Part shown: piece after piece, positions 25,242 to 35,988 of the stretch
Layout of the letters: each line of letters opens with the position of its first letter
Numbering within the stretch: position 1 is the stretch's first letter
NCBI RefSeq assembly: GCF_000972845.2
Contig: NC_040018.1
Span: forward strand, 1,841,632-1,905,631
Origin: Larimichthys crocea
Taxonomy: Eukaryota; Chordata; Actinopteri; Sciaenidae
Direction of reading: 5' to 3'
DNA length: 64,000 bases
Notes under the pieces: generated by a model
The model's input: only the letters and a program-made list of their open reading frames with translations
Database searches by the model: none
What the model was told of the DNA's origin: nothing
Position numbers and translations under genes: made by a program

Positions 25242-27509
25242 AATAAACTCTGCAGAAACTGGGTAGGAAGAGATTACAATTACTGCAACGTCACTGAAAA
25301 AGTCAACTATCCTTAATGTGCTTCTTTTTTCTTTTCTTTTTTTTTACTCACTCCAGTCACACACGGAATAAAAATAAATCGAAGCAGTCTTCTTCTTCTA
25401 GTCGTGTCAGCAGTTCAGACACTAGCATGCCATAACCATAGTAATAAAATCAATCTGCTGTATGGTCAGTTGTAGCATTAAGTGGATTTCATTTTCATCT
25501 CTGTGATGTACTGGAGGAACAGAGATGTGCTGACACAGGCAGCCATTATCTAACGCACAAACACAACACAATGACACACGGATATAATTAAACAGAATAT
25601 ACAGTAGGTATTTGTACTGTACCATTAACTTAATTGCAGGGGGATTTGTATAAAGCACACACACAGCATATTTATTTCTAATCAGAGCAGTCAAGTTAAA
25701 TGTAGCAAGAGGGGAGGGGAGGGTTTATCTGTGCAAGATTCTCATCCTCTACAGCTAGTTTCCCATAAATAGCGTGTGTACGTGTGTGTTATGTCTTCAC
25801 AGTTGCACGGAGGTACCCTGTGTTCAGAGGCAGGCCCTCTGGCAACGAGTCACAGCATCGCCTTGACTTTCAGCTGATGACCAAGATACAGGACACTCTG
25901 TTCATCGCTGGCAGGTAAACTCACACGCACACCACCTCTCCTCCCTCTTTCTGTTTCACACATCCCCTGCACCAATACACTCAGTCACTCCTTGGCAGGT
26001 AAACAGTGGCATAAGGGGGGGAAAAAGCTCTTAGTGTTATTGGATCAGTGGCTTCTAGGCCTGCATTTGATGTATATGGCCAGTATTGATCCAAGAAAGG
26101 CGTCTATCATGTCGGCCTGACGCTCTGTCAGGGATTTCTTGGCATCTTTACATATCTTTTTGGTATTTATGGGCACTGGGATTAATCTGACCGCCAGCAC
26201 TAATATTGTAGCAGGAAATCACTTTGACATCAACAGTATAAAACTCCCACCTCTGGAGCCTCTGTAATCACCACCACATGTATCACTGTTGGCAAGTGGA
26301 TCCTCCTGTTGTCAGATTGGGGTATTCACATGTTTTTACTCAAAGTGAAGCAAAATCCTATTCTCTATGGGCCAATAAAATTTCATCTTCGCCGTTTTTA
26401 TTGCGTTTCTTTTCCCAAATAATCGGCGTATAATCAAAACAATAAGTGGTTGTCATGTAAAATTAGATAGCAGAGGAGATATTCAGGTTTTCATGTAACA
26501 CTCACAGTTGCATAAAACCAGAATTCATTCTCCATTTACGTTTAGTCACATCATTTTCAGCATTTACAGGTTTTTGACAGGAAATTACACAATGTTATAA
26601 AAAGAGAAGATTGATTTAAACCCACTTAGATTGTAATTTGCCGCAAACCAAAAGGTCGTGTGTTTCCTGCTGTGAGAAGAGGCTTAAACCATAGTAAATG
26701 AACTGAATGTAAAACTCACAAATGTTTGCTAATATAAGTTTTAAAAATAAACACTGGAAAAAAACAGATTTATATTTTAAAATAGAAAAATTGTATATAG
26801 ATTTTATATAAGAATGTCCTTGGTTGTGCTGTATCACTGAGCTGTGTGTTTTGTTGTCTGTCCGCAGAGATCAGGTGTACCTCGTCAGTCTGAGAGAATC
26901 CTACAGGAATGAGATCATTCCTTACCGGGTAAGATTCTCACCACAAGCTGCTCTCTCAATCCACAAACACTAAAAAAGGGCTCTATAGAAAATACAGAGC
27001 CATTCATCACACACTGGACAGTTTGTAAAATGAGAGAGTGGAAAATGGAGGACAGTGTGTGTATGTGTGAGAGTCAGTGTGTGTATGTTTAGTGTGCTGC
27101 CAATATGTCTAATGCTCCGTGTCGTATTTTACAGAAGCTTACATGGCGATCGGGCCAAGCTGACAAAGAGATGTGTGCCGTCAAAGGAAAACACAGAGTA
27201 CGTATTTAAAAATCTTTGACCGCGCACCTTTTGTTCTGCATCGCACCACATGAACAAAAACTTAAACTGTGAGCAGAGAAACTGGCTGTCTCTCATCATG
27301 TCGTTACATGTTGTGCGTCTGTTTTCAGGATGAGTGCCACAACTTCATCAAAGTACTGGTTCCCAGAAACGATGATCTGGTGTTCATCTGTGGTACCAAC
27401 GGCTTCAATCCCATGTGCAGATACTACAGGGTAAGTATCCAGTGCCATTGCTTTGGATAAAAGCGTCAGTTAAATGACCAAATTTATATGTAAATGCCTG
27501 CCATAACTC

Positions 27510-27540
<31 letters not shown>

Positions 27541-30500
27541 ACTAGTATTATTTAAATGTCCTTAAATTTGTTTAACACACCCTTTATTTTAGTTTTAAAT
27601 AAATTTGACTGTATTCAATGGACTGATTCATGTGCATGCTAGTGTTTCTTTTCATGATGTCCCTTGACAAAACTCCTTTAACGTGTGGGTGATTGCTGTG
27701 TTCCCTTCAGCTGGATAACCTAGAGTTTGATGGCGAGGAGATCAATGGACTGGCACGATGCCCATTTGACTCCAAGCAAACCAACGTTGCCCTTTTCGCT
27801 GGTAAGGGTCTCTCACACACACACACACACACACGCCCACATGCATAGTTAGTCTTGCTGAAGAAGAACTATTGCGTTCCTACTTATGCTCCCATTATCA
27901 CCTCTGTGTCTTTGCCACAATAAAACTCTGCCTACAGCGATAACAAGTCAGCCAATTAGGCCTGACAAACAAAGAAACAACAAAGCATTAAAGAGCAGTG
28001 TATCCTAGCTTATGCTTACTGTATGCCTTTTTTTTCCTCCAGAGGGGAAGCTGTATTCTGCAACTGTAGCTGACTTCCAGGCCAGTGATTCGGTCATCTA
28101 TCGCAGTATGGGTGATGGATCAGCCTTGAGGACCATCAAATATGACTCCAAGTGGCTGAAAGGTAGATGAGTACCTCTTCTACACCGTCAGTCTGTATTT
28201 CGTTCTCCCTCTTTGTTTTTTCTGGAGAAACATGTGTCTACCAGCTAAATGCCCACGGTGCCTTTGCATGGTGTATGTATGTACGTTGGCTGTCAGGGCT
28301 GTTTTTCGAGTGATAGAGAGCTCTCCTGCCTTGCCAAGTTCCATGGGGATAAGGCCTGTTCTCTCCCAGGCAATCTAGGTCACCCCCAGTCATATACAGC
28401 CTTGTACAAATCCCTGAAATATTCAACGTGCACAGGGGTGGTGACGGTGCAGAAATACACTTCAACTCTCTGCCTCTGTCTCTTCCTCAGAACCTCATTT
28501 CCTGCATGCAGCCGAGTATGGGAATTATGTGTACTTTTTCTACCGGGAGATTGCTGTGGAGCACAGCAATCTGGGCAAGGTAAGACAGTGCACCTGCCGT
28601 TTATAACGCATTACATATTCCACACAGCTACAGTATGCAGGATTTATCCCAAAAAAAAAAAGGCTTACACCTCCCTCAGTGCATGTGTTTCTGCCACAAA
28701 TAGCCCCGGTGGTAATAGGGCCCATTCAGGCGATGACAGTACATCGCATTTGAATACGCAAGGAATTTCAACAGCCAATGTTTTCTGGGAGTGTTTGACT
28801 AATGTAAAACCATTACACAGTCAGAGGATTTGTGTCTTGCGGAAATTGCGCACTCTGTGCCTGCCTCTCCATATGACACACATATGCAGAGGGCATTAGT
28901 TCTACGGTTGAGGCCAACTTTAGCTTTGACCATGCCTCATCTCATCCTGAGCTGGTCTGGCCAAGCCGCAGGAAGCCAGCATCCTCCATCAGCAAACCAG
29001 CCAATAAATATTTCAGCCCTACTAATGCTTGTGTGACACCTGGCCTCAGATGGAGGTTTGCACTGGTAAATTATTAAAAATGTCAAAGCCAACTGCTTCA
29101 CACACTTCATTTATACGCTAAGCCTTTGTAATATGTACAATCAAACACACATTCACATGGTGCTGCATTAGGCCATTGGGTGTTTTTTTTTATTTAATGT
29201 TTGCTCCAATCACAGCGAACAATCCACACACAAAGTTAGAAATGAGAGTGTGTTTGTTAAGTCATCTGTAGCATTTTGCTACCGGATGGGAAATGCATTA
29301 TTCAGCACGATGAAGTGTTTTTAGTGACGTTCACTCAGCTGCCTTCCTCTTCCATCCACTCTGTCCTCTATTAAACCCCTGCTCCCCACAGGTTGTGTAT
29401 TCTCGTGTGGCCCGGATCTGTAAGAACGATGTCGGAGGGTCACAGCGAGTGCTGGAGAAGCACTGGACGTCTTTTGTGAAGGCGAGGCTGAACTGCTCCG
29501 TGCCAGGGGAGTCTTTCTTCTACTTCGATGTGCTTCAGTCCATCACTGACATCATCAACATCAACGGAGTTCCCTCTGTGGTGGGAGTGTTCACGACACA
29601 GATGAACAGGTGAGCCAAGGATCCTGGGTCCAGATTTTGAATTAACCGATGCCGAGGACAGACATAAGAAATTTAGAAGTGATGTAACATTCGATGTAAT
29701 TCTTCCTCTACAGTATCCCAGGGTCAGCAGTGTGTGCCTTCTCCATGGCCGACATCGAGAAAGTATTCTGGGGTCGGTTCAAAGAACAGAAGACCCCTGA
29801 CTCTGTGTGGACGCCATATCCAGAGGAGAAGCTGCCCAAACCTCGGTAAGGATTTTAAACATGGCTTCTGTTAGAGCCCATGGGGCATGACTCAGCTGTT
29901 TACCACCTGTCATTTGCCCCCCTTTTCTTAACCCTTCTTTGTCCAGGTTAAACCCAATGCAATCAAATCTTTTTCACTAATAAGGGACCAAGTTATTAGC
30001 TTTGACCCAGCACACACATTCGCCATCTGCTGATGATTAAATAATTAATTTAACATAATTAAACGGCTTGCATTTTTAACCTGTTTACAGTCAGCACGTA
30101 TATATGTGGCCCAGCCCTGTGTCTAAAACACAAAGTCCATGAAGGACCTCATTACCTAAATCATTAATGGAGGATAACCATGCATATGTATATTTTATGT
30201 TTCCAGCTGAGGCCTTTTTGTGATCCTAATAAGCACCTGCTCCTCACCCCCACCCCGCCCCCTCCTCTCATTGCACTTTTCAACCATTTCAATACACGTT
30301 ATTATTACTCCCTGGTGTGTGATCGTATGGGTTGATCTTTGACCTTTTGCCCTCTATGCGTGTGCACCCTTCATTCTAGACCCGGGTGCTGTGCAGGTCA
30401 CGGTCCAGCTGCATCCTTCAAGAGCTCCATCGAGTTCCCGGACGATACCCTGCAGTTCATCAAGTCCCACCCCCTCATGGACACAGCTGTGCCTTCTATT

Positions 30501-33500
30501 GGGGATGAGCCATGGTTCACCAAGACTCGCGTCAGGTAAATGCAGACACACATTAGGGATACTTCAGTTTAGATGTTAAATACCTTCATTGAAAATGTTT
30601 TGGTTAACTAAATATGCTAAAGTTACATCAGTGTTTAATGCAGATCATCACAAGCAGTTCTTGAACTCTGCTGAATCAAACTGATATTACAATGTGATGA
30701 AAGAATAAGTAAACAAGACTGAAAAGTGTGACCAAGCATCTGATGCAAGCTTCCAGTTCCCAATACTTTTGAAACCTTCAGGTCAGTACTGAAAAAGAAA
30801 AACAGTCTGACCTTTAGTTACTCAAAGAGCTGAAGTGATTTATGTATTCAAAGTGGCTCCTACTTTTAATGGAATAACCCCTACTGTGAGTAACACATGC
30901 TTCTTTGCTGTGTGTGAAGGTACAGACTGACAGCACTGGCTGTGGACAATGAAGCAGGACCTCACAAGAACTACACAGTGGTGTTTATCGGGGCTGAATC
31001 AGGGGTCGTCCTCAAGATTTTGGCGAAGACTTCCTCCATGTCCCTGAATGACAGCCTGCTTTTAGAGGAGATAGATGTCTTCAACAAGGCAAAGTAGGGA
31101 TACACGCACTTTTCACCCCATCTCTGTCTGCTTCTGTTCTCTTTTTCTCTTCCTCTTCTTTCTTCTGGCTGTGGAGTCAGCAACTCTTAAAATGAAGTTC
31201 CTGGCACAGATGGCATAGTCTGTCTATCTGCCTGTTTTCTGTGCATCCACAGTACTTGTGGTTTCATTTTTTTGTGTGCTCATTTGTGGATGCGAACAAA
31301 CACACGGCGGTGTGCCAGAGGTTAAAATCCTGTTAAATTGTGAGAAAAAGCTTTATGTGACTTCTCCACCTAACAAGTGATTAAATCTAGTGAGACTGAA
31401 ACAGGAGACCGACTTATCTGATAAACCTCTGATCAGGTTTCTTGCTTCCCTTCCCAGGTGCCTGTCTAACCATGAGGATGACAAGCGTGTCCTCTCGCTG
31501 CACGTGGACAAAGACGCACACAGCCTGTATGTCGCCTTTTCAAGCTGTGTCATCCGCATTCCCCTGAGTCGCTGTGAAAGGCATTCTTCCTGCCACAAGT
31601 AAGAGACGTGCTAATGCACATGTAGCGGGGGGGGGGGGGGTTAAAATGTACTTTGTACGGGCCGGTCATAGGTTTGACTTTATTGTTCTGTTGTTCAGTA
31701 AATGTCATAAAAGGAACGATAACAGCTTATGCCTTGTGGTTAATGTTCAGTCAGTCACAAATGATTGTGAAGTGCACTTCCCAGAAAAATTTAACCCGGT
31801 GGTCTGATGTTGTGTGTGTTTGTGTGGTAAACAGGTCCTGCATTGCATCAAGGGATCCTTACTGTGGCTGGAAGCCTCACGGAGCCTGTGAGAGGATACA
31901 GCCTGGTGTTTTGTGAGTTCAAGCCTCAGCTGCAATATAAAGTGCAAATACAAGAGATGAGATAACAAGATTTTTTGTGCCACCCTTTTATTAATCTTTA
32001 CCTATGTCTTTGTTGCTTTATTTTTAGGACTGAATATGAGCAGGACATTGAATTAGGAAACACGGCCCACCTGGGAGACTGTCAAGGTACGAATCTCATC
32101 TCCATGCCGTCCATCCCGAGGCATACACAAACACACAAATACACATACACAGACACACACAAATGAAACACAAACTCATCTCTCAACACACCATGAGCCT
32201 GCACACTCACACCAGTAACCACTCCAGTAACTTGCCCCTACATAAGTCTATGTGCAGTATTAACACACACATCTGCATACAGTACATGGCCACCTGTAAC
32301 TTACACCGCCTGTGAGGCAGAAACATGGACATGTACAATTAAGGGTCACGCTCAGCTGGTGCAAATTGTAGAGGTCTTAAGATTTCCGGTGGCAGAAAAT
32401 GTGCTTTAACTGATTGTACTTTAAAAAAAAACTGCCTCTTCATTTGTACCAACTAAACATGACCTGGGCTGAACCTCAGTATTGATCAGAACCAGAGGGC
32501 TTTTAGTCACTCCAGTGAGGCGACACTACTAGCGAGTGCTTTATATCTTTATTATAAAACCAACCAAACTGCACTCTTGGTGTCTCTTAGGGATTTTAAT
32601 TTCTACTTCTGAATTCCCTTATACTGATTTCTTGTTCTTTTAATTCTTTTAGCGTTTTTGGGCACTACATCAGCGCCAGATTACAAATCATTTGGCGACC
32701 CTACCTCTGGTTAGTTTGATCTTTTACTCAAATGGTTTCTTTCCTTGAGTTCAGCATCTCCAACCGTCTTTCCACCACTGCCACCATTCATCTTTTCTTA
32801 CCAAGCACCTTCCTGAATGCTAATGTCACCTGTTTCATTTTCATCGTCACAGACGACAGGTTCACCAGGCGACATCGGCCTAACACAGATTCAGTTCCTA
32901 CTTTTCACTCATCACTTCCTGTTCTGAGCCCTCCTCCCTCTTGCATGCCCACCCACCATTCCTTGGCATCCTTACTGTTGTGTACCAACTCCTCTTTGGA
33001 CCTTAGTATCCTCTATTTTCCCTGTTTCAAATTGTCTGAAAAAAAGTACTTTCATTGGTCTGTGAATGTGAAAGCACAACATTTTGTTAAAGGTTAACTG
33101 TGGTTTATTGACTATTTTTTCAGACACTAATCTTACAAATTACCCATTGCCCATGCCTACTAACCGGGATGATAACAGTATGCTTTACCCACGTCTGCAC
33201 AGTTTGTTAACAATTTGTTTGTCACCACAGACATGGAGTTTTCATCAGCGCCAGTCACTGTCCACCCCAGTGAGCCCATACACCCCCCAGTACTCATACC
33301 CACTCAGAGCCCCAGCTCTGGACCTGGTCCAGAGCTCTACGGCTCAGGCTTTGTGCTGCAGGATGACCCAGCCACCTCCCATTCTTTAGACTCTATCCCA
33401 GGGGGGCAAGAGGGTAAGGCCCACAGGGAGGCAGCCAGCATGCTGCATTGAGTCTAATCTGATAGCTGCCAACATCTCTCACTAAGCCACACAAATGTGA

Positions 33501-35988
33501 ATCTACACATAGACTCACATATGCAAACACACACGTGCATACAATGGCAGCTATTTAGGATTTCCATTAGATAACATGGCAGATTTTAATGTAGTGTCTT
33601 TCTTTTACTAAACAGACATTTCCATACATAATTTGTTACTATACATATTATTTTCATGTTAGAATTAATTGTTTTCTTTTCTCTAAAATGTATTTTTCTT
33701 ATGTTTCTTTCTTTCTTTCTTTCTTTTAATATATTTATTCCCAATTTTCTAATCATTAAGCCTTACCCTCACGCATCCCCTTTTGTTTCTTTAAAATCTT
33801 TTGTTTGGATTTATCTTCTGTCTCTGCCAGTATAGATTTTTTTTAATACTAGCATTAGTAAAAGTTTTCCCTGACTGGTAGATCATTGACTGGGCCTGCT
33901 CTGCCACATCACTGTTGTGGCCACACAGTGGATGACTAACTCTTTCAATGTCTGTGGTTACTAACAAACTTCCAGTAGAGCAGTAGCTACAGGATCTCAA
34001 CACCTGGAAGGCAAGCACTGCTTTTCTTTCCTTTGAACAACTTCATGCTGGTTGATCTCTTGTGCGAAAAAATTGATTTGGTTTTCTATCTCAGATAAGA
34101 GTGCACTCCTAACCCTTTGGTATCGGTTAAATGCATGACAAAAAGCCTCTAGTGGAACGTGGATCAAGGCAACACTTGATGTCTTCCCTCCTGAACTAAC
34201 ATAGCACTACTATTTCTAGATGGGGAAATGGATGTGGGTACCTAACAGCTTCTGCCAATGTTCACCATATTTCTTCGTCATCTGGGTTTAGATGAATAGA
34301 AATGTGTCAGTATTTATGAACTTTGGTTGTGGTTGACTGACTACCTTGTATGGGAGGGATGTGTGAAAGCAGAAACTCATGCATGATTGTGTTCAAACAC
34401 AAACATGCACAATTTTGCTGTTCAATGGGGAGGGATGCTTCACTGAGCGCTTTGACTCTTTTAACCAGGGGGTTAACCAATACCTCACTGTTTTGTAGGT
34501 GTTTGGGATATCCAAGCAGGCGAGACCAACCAGATGGTCCACATGAACATCCTCATCACCTGCGTGTTTGCTGCTTTTCTCATGGGCGCTCTCCTGGCTG
34601 GTCTGATTGTTTTCTGCTATCGAGATTCATTCCTCCGTAAGCCAAGACGTGTCCACAAGGATGCAGAGTCGGCACCGTCCTGCTCAGACTCCACTGGAAG
34701 CTTTGTCAAGCTCAACGGCCTCTTTGACAGCCCTGTAAAGGTACAGCCATAAAACACAGCTCCATCAAAGTTTTGTGTGGGGGAGAGTGATTGAACACAA
34801 TGATTGAAGATGTGTAACTGTGTCTAATGTTGCTCTTTTGATTTGTTGTCACATTCTCAGGAGTACCAAACCAACATCGATTCTCCCAAGCTGTACACCA
34901 ATCTGCTGAGCAATGGCAAAGACCTGAATGCACCCAACAGTGACACCAAGACCATGATCCTACGGGACGGTTGTCAACCCCCGGAGCTGGCTGCTCTGCC
35001 AACACCTGAGTCAACCCCTGTGCTTCAGCAGAAAGGCCTGCAGCCCATCAAAAACCAGTGGGAGAGGGCTCAAGGGTCCAGTGGGCCCCGTAAGGAGGCC
35101 AACTCATCAGCCAAGAGTCCTCAGTTCCTTCCTTCTTCTCCTGCTCCTCCTAACGCCAACTCCCACCAACCTCACCTCACCCTGGGACACTCCCACATTC
35201 CGAGTGCGGTGGTCCTGCCCAATGCCACACATGAGTACCCTAATCTTGACAATGGAGAGGATACACTGCCACATTCGTCTGAAAAGAAGCTAAAGAATTC
35301 AGATTCTAAGGGAAGTAGGAAAGAACAGAAGAGGTCTGTGGATGCCAGAAATACCCTAAATGACCTTTTAAAACACCTCAATGACTCTGTGGCCAACCCC
35401 AAGGCCATTCTTCAAGAGGGATCAGGGCCCCGCCCAAGACAGCACCTCGCACTGGAGCCCATGGAGGAACTGACTGAAGTACCCCCCAGGGTGCCCAGCC
35501 GTGAGGCTTCCCTATACTCCCCCTCCTCTTCCCTGCCACGGCACAGCCCCACCAAGAGGGTTGATGTGCCTATGCCCACCACTCCTACTACACCAACGGG
35601 CAGCCTGAGCATGGGGGGCACCCTGGAGAGGCAAAGAGGGGGGTATCAACTCCATCGGAGTGCCTCTCACAGGCACTCCTTATCCACCTCACCAAATGCG
35701 GTAACCATGGGGGTTTCTGTGTCTCGCCAACACAGTATGAACAGAGGGGGTTACATTCCCCCAACACCCCCCTCCAGACTTGACTCCCATGGTGGAGTGA
35801 TGGGGGCAGGAATGCACTCACCTCACCCACCCTCTCTATCCCGACAGAGCAGCTACAGTGGGCATTGCTCACTCCCTCGCACGGGGCTTAAAAGGACCCC
35901 ATCGCTGAAGCCAGATGTGCCCCCTAAACCCAACGGGTTTTCACCACAGACTCCACAGATGCGAGTGGTCAACAAGTACAGTTATTAA
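25081..35988 (+). CDS. sema6d: semaphorin-6D, complete (20 coding exons)
   Basis: Class-6 transmembrane semaphorin. It is an axon-guidance and cardiac-morphogenesis ligand that acts through plexin-A1 and can also signal in reverse through its cytoplasmic tail. The exons, listed one by one below, all use GT-AG introns and sum to 3384 nt, or 1127 aa plus stop. The order is: signal peptide (about 1-25), Sema domain (about 55-515), PSI module (about 518-553, with RDPYCGW), variable stalk (554-688), one membrane helix (about 689-711) and a long cytoplasmic tail (712-1127). The tail has proline motifs ([14 protein letters not shown]) and ends NKYSY. From remembered sequences it matches human SEMA6D (about 1073 aa) nearly throughout, including [14 protein letters not shown] and MVHMN before the membrane. 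SEMA6A and SEMA6B are poorer fits in the tail. The span given includes introns. Confidence 0.96.
25803..25914 (+). CDS. sema6d: sema6d exon 2
   Basis: It encodes aa 42-79, with [19 protein letters not shown], which is nearly identical to the start of the mammalian Sema domain. The donor is GCAG|GTAAAC, phase 2. The 953-bp intron that follows shows no other feature. Confidence 0.95.
26868..26928 (+). CDS. sema6d: sema6d exon 3
   Basis: It encodes aa 79-99 ([21 protein letters not shown]) between CCGCAG and GTAAGA. The second half diverges from human, as expected for this loop. Confidence 0.92.
27135..27197 (+). CDS. sema6d: sema6d exon 4
   Basis: It encodes aa 100-120 ([21 protein letters not shown]). 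The phase is 0 at both ends and the donor is AGA|GTACGT. Confidence 0.93.
27329..27430 (+). CDS. sema6d: sema6d exon 5
   Basis: It encodes aa 121-154: [25 protein letters not shown]. These are the conserved cysteine-bearing blades of the Sema propeller. The donor is AGG|GTAAGT. The following intron carries a (CA)n at 27509-27534. Confidence 0.96.
27711..27801 (+). CDS. sema6d: sema6d exon 6
   Basis: It encodes aa 155-185, with [18 protein letters not shown], a Sema core motif. The donor is G|GTAAGG, phase 1. A short (CA)n follows at 27813-27834. Confidence 0.95.
28043..28162 (+). CDS. sema6d: sema6d exon 7
   Basis: It encodes aa 185-225, with [14 protein letters not shown] and [21 protein letters not shown]. 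It is phase 1 at both ends. The donor GTAGAT is less canonical than its neighbours. A 328-bp intron follows. Confidence 0.94.
28491..28579 (+). CDS. sema6d: sema6d exon 8
   Basis: It encodes aa 225-254 ([20 protein letters not shown], then [10 protein letters not shown]). The acceptor is TTCCTCAG and the donor is AAG|GTAAGA. The 812-bp intron that follows holds no recognised element. Confidence 0.96.
29392..29609 (+). CDS. sema6d: sema6d exon 9
   Basis: It encodes aa 255-327, with [38 protein letters not shown] and [10 protein letters not shown]. This is the most conserved part of the Sema domain. An NCS N-glycosylation sequon is present. The donor is CAG|GTGAGC, phase 2. Confidence 0.97.
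29714..29845 (+). CDS. sema6d: sema6d exon 10
   Basis: It encodes aa 327-371, with [19 protein letters not shown] and [18 protein letters not shown]. The donor is CCTCG|GTAAGG, phase 2. A 534-bp intron with no other feature follows. Confidence 0.96.
30380..30535 (+). CDS. sema6d: sema6d exon 11
   Basis: It encodes aa 371-423, with [24 protein letters not shown] and PWFTKTRVR. The acceptor is TTCTAG and the donor is CAG|GTAAAT, phase 2. A 384-bp intron follows. Confidence 0.96.
30920..31093 (+). CDS. sema6d: sema6d exon 12
   Basis: It encodes aa 423-481, with [20 protein letters not shown] and [18 protein letters not shown]. An NYT sequon is present. The donor is AAA|GTAGGG, which is weak in the intron but in frame. 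A 364-bp intron follows. Confidence 0.94.
31458..31598 (+). CDS. sema6d: sema6d exon 13 (end of Sema domain, start of PSI)
   Basis: It encodes aa 481-528, with [20 protein letters not shown] and [15 protein letters not shown]. The last cysteines begin the PSI module. The donor is ACAA|GTAAGA. A run of 14 G lies in the next intron at 31627-31640. Confidence 0.96.
31835..31912 (+). CDS. sema6d: sema6d exon 14 (PSI)
   Basis: It encodes aa 528-554, with [13 protein letters not shown] and a further GACERI segment. [11 protein letters not shown] is the hallmark of the plexin-semaphorin-integrin module. The donor is TT|GTGAGT, phase 2. Confidence 0.97.
32028..32086 (+). CDS. sema6d: sema6d exon 15 (stalk)
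   Basis: It encodes aa 554-574, [20 protein letters not shown], equivalent to human [16 protein letters not shown]. The longer mammalian LLLTEDFFAFHN segment is absent here. The donor is CAAG|GTACGA, phase 1. The 566-bp intron starts with CA-rich sequence. Confidence 0.93.
32653..32709 (+). CDS. sema6d: sema6d exon 16 (stalk)
   Basis: It encodes aa 574-593 ([19 protein letters not shown]), corresponding to human TTPDYKIFGGPTS. The phase is 1 at both ends. The acceptor is CTTTTAG and the donor is CTG|GTTAGT. Confidence 0.88.
33124..33177 (+). CDS. sema6d: sema6d exon 17 (54-nt cassette candidate)
   Basis: It encodes about 18 residues ([18 protein letters not shown]) between a strong T-rich acceptor (TTTTTTCAG) and GTATGC. 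It is phase 1-1, so it can be included or skipped without a frameshift. I do not recall a human counterpart. It contains an NLT glycosylation sequon. It is less certain than its neighbours. Confidence 0.65.
33231..33413 (+). CDS. sema6d: sema6d exon 18 (stalk cassette)
   Basis: It encodes aa 611-672. It opens [11 protein letters not shown], like human DMEVSSSSVT. It closes [20 protein letters not shown], like human KFVVQDDPNTSDF. It is proline-rich and phase 1-1. In mammals the equivalent exon is alternatively spliced. A 1085-bp intron with a TTTC tract (33706-33726) follows. Confidence 0.9.
34499..34740 (+). CDS. sema6d: sema6d exon 19 (transmembrane)
   Basis: It encodes aa 672-752: [17 protein letters not shown], then the membrane helix [20 protein letters not shown] (about 689-711), CYRD, and the juxtamembrane [17 protein letters not shown] and [11 protein letters not shown]. 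The acceptor is TTTTGTAG. The donor GTACAG is at 34741, phase 0. Confidence 0.97.
34861..35988 (+). CDS. sema6d: sema6d exon 20 (cytoplasmic tail, stop)
   Basis: It encodes aa 753-1127. It opens [18 protein letters not shown] and contains [59 protein letters not shown] and [16 protein letters not shown]. It ends VVNKYSY before TAA at 35986. The serine- and proline-rich tail is the region reported in mammals to recruit Abl- and Ena-type partners. The poly-proline motifs visible here fit SH3 binding. Confidence 0.97.
   Translation, partial: EYQTNIDSPKLYTNLLSNGKDLNAPNSDTKTMILRDGCQPPELAALPTPESTPVLQQKGLQPIKNQWERAQGSSGPRKEANSSAKSPQFLPSSPAPPNANSHQPHLTLGHSHIPSAVVLPNATHEYPNLDNGEDTLPHSSEKKLKNSDSKGSRKEQKRSVDARNTLNDLLKHLNDSVANPKAILQEGSGPRPRQHLALEPMEELTEVPPRVPSREASLYSPSSSLPRHSPTKRVDVPMPTTPTTPTGSLSMGGTLERQRGGYQLHRSASHRHSLSTSPNAVTMGVSVSRQHSMNRGGYIPPTPPSRLDSHGGVMGAGMHSPHPPSLSRQSSYSGHCSLPRTGLKRTPSLKPDVPPKPNGFSPQTPQMRVVNKYSY

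Noticed and set aside
28249..28899. 216-codon plus-strand frame
   Set aside because: It runs through sema6d intron 7, exon 8 in a different frame and intron 8, and the residues match nothing.
32853..33097. possible extra sema6d cassette exon after acceptor CGTCACAG ([10 protein letters not shown]...)
   Set aside because: The acceptor and phase are plausible, but no consensus donor in the required phase was found, and the residues lose any gene-like character.
35172..35872. minus-strand frames opposite sema6d exon 20
   Set aside because: Antisense shadows of the long cytoplasmic-tail exon.
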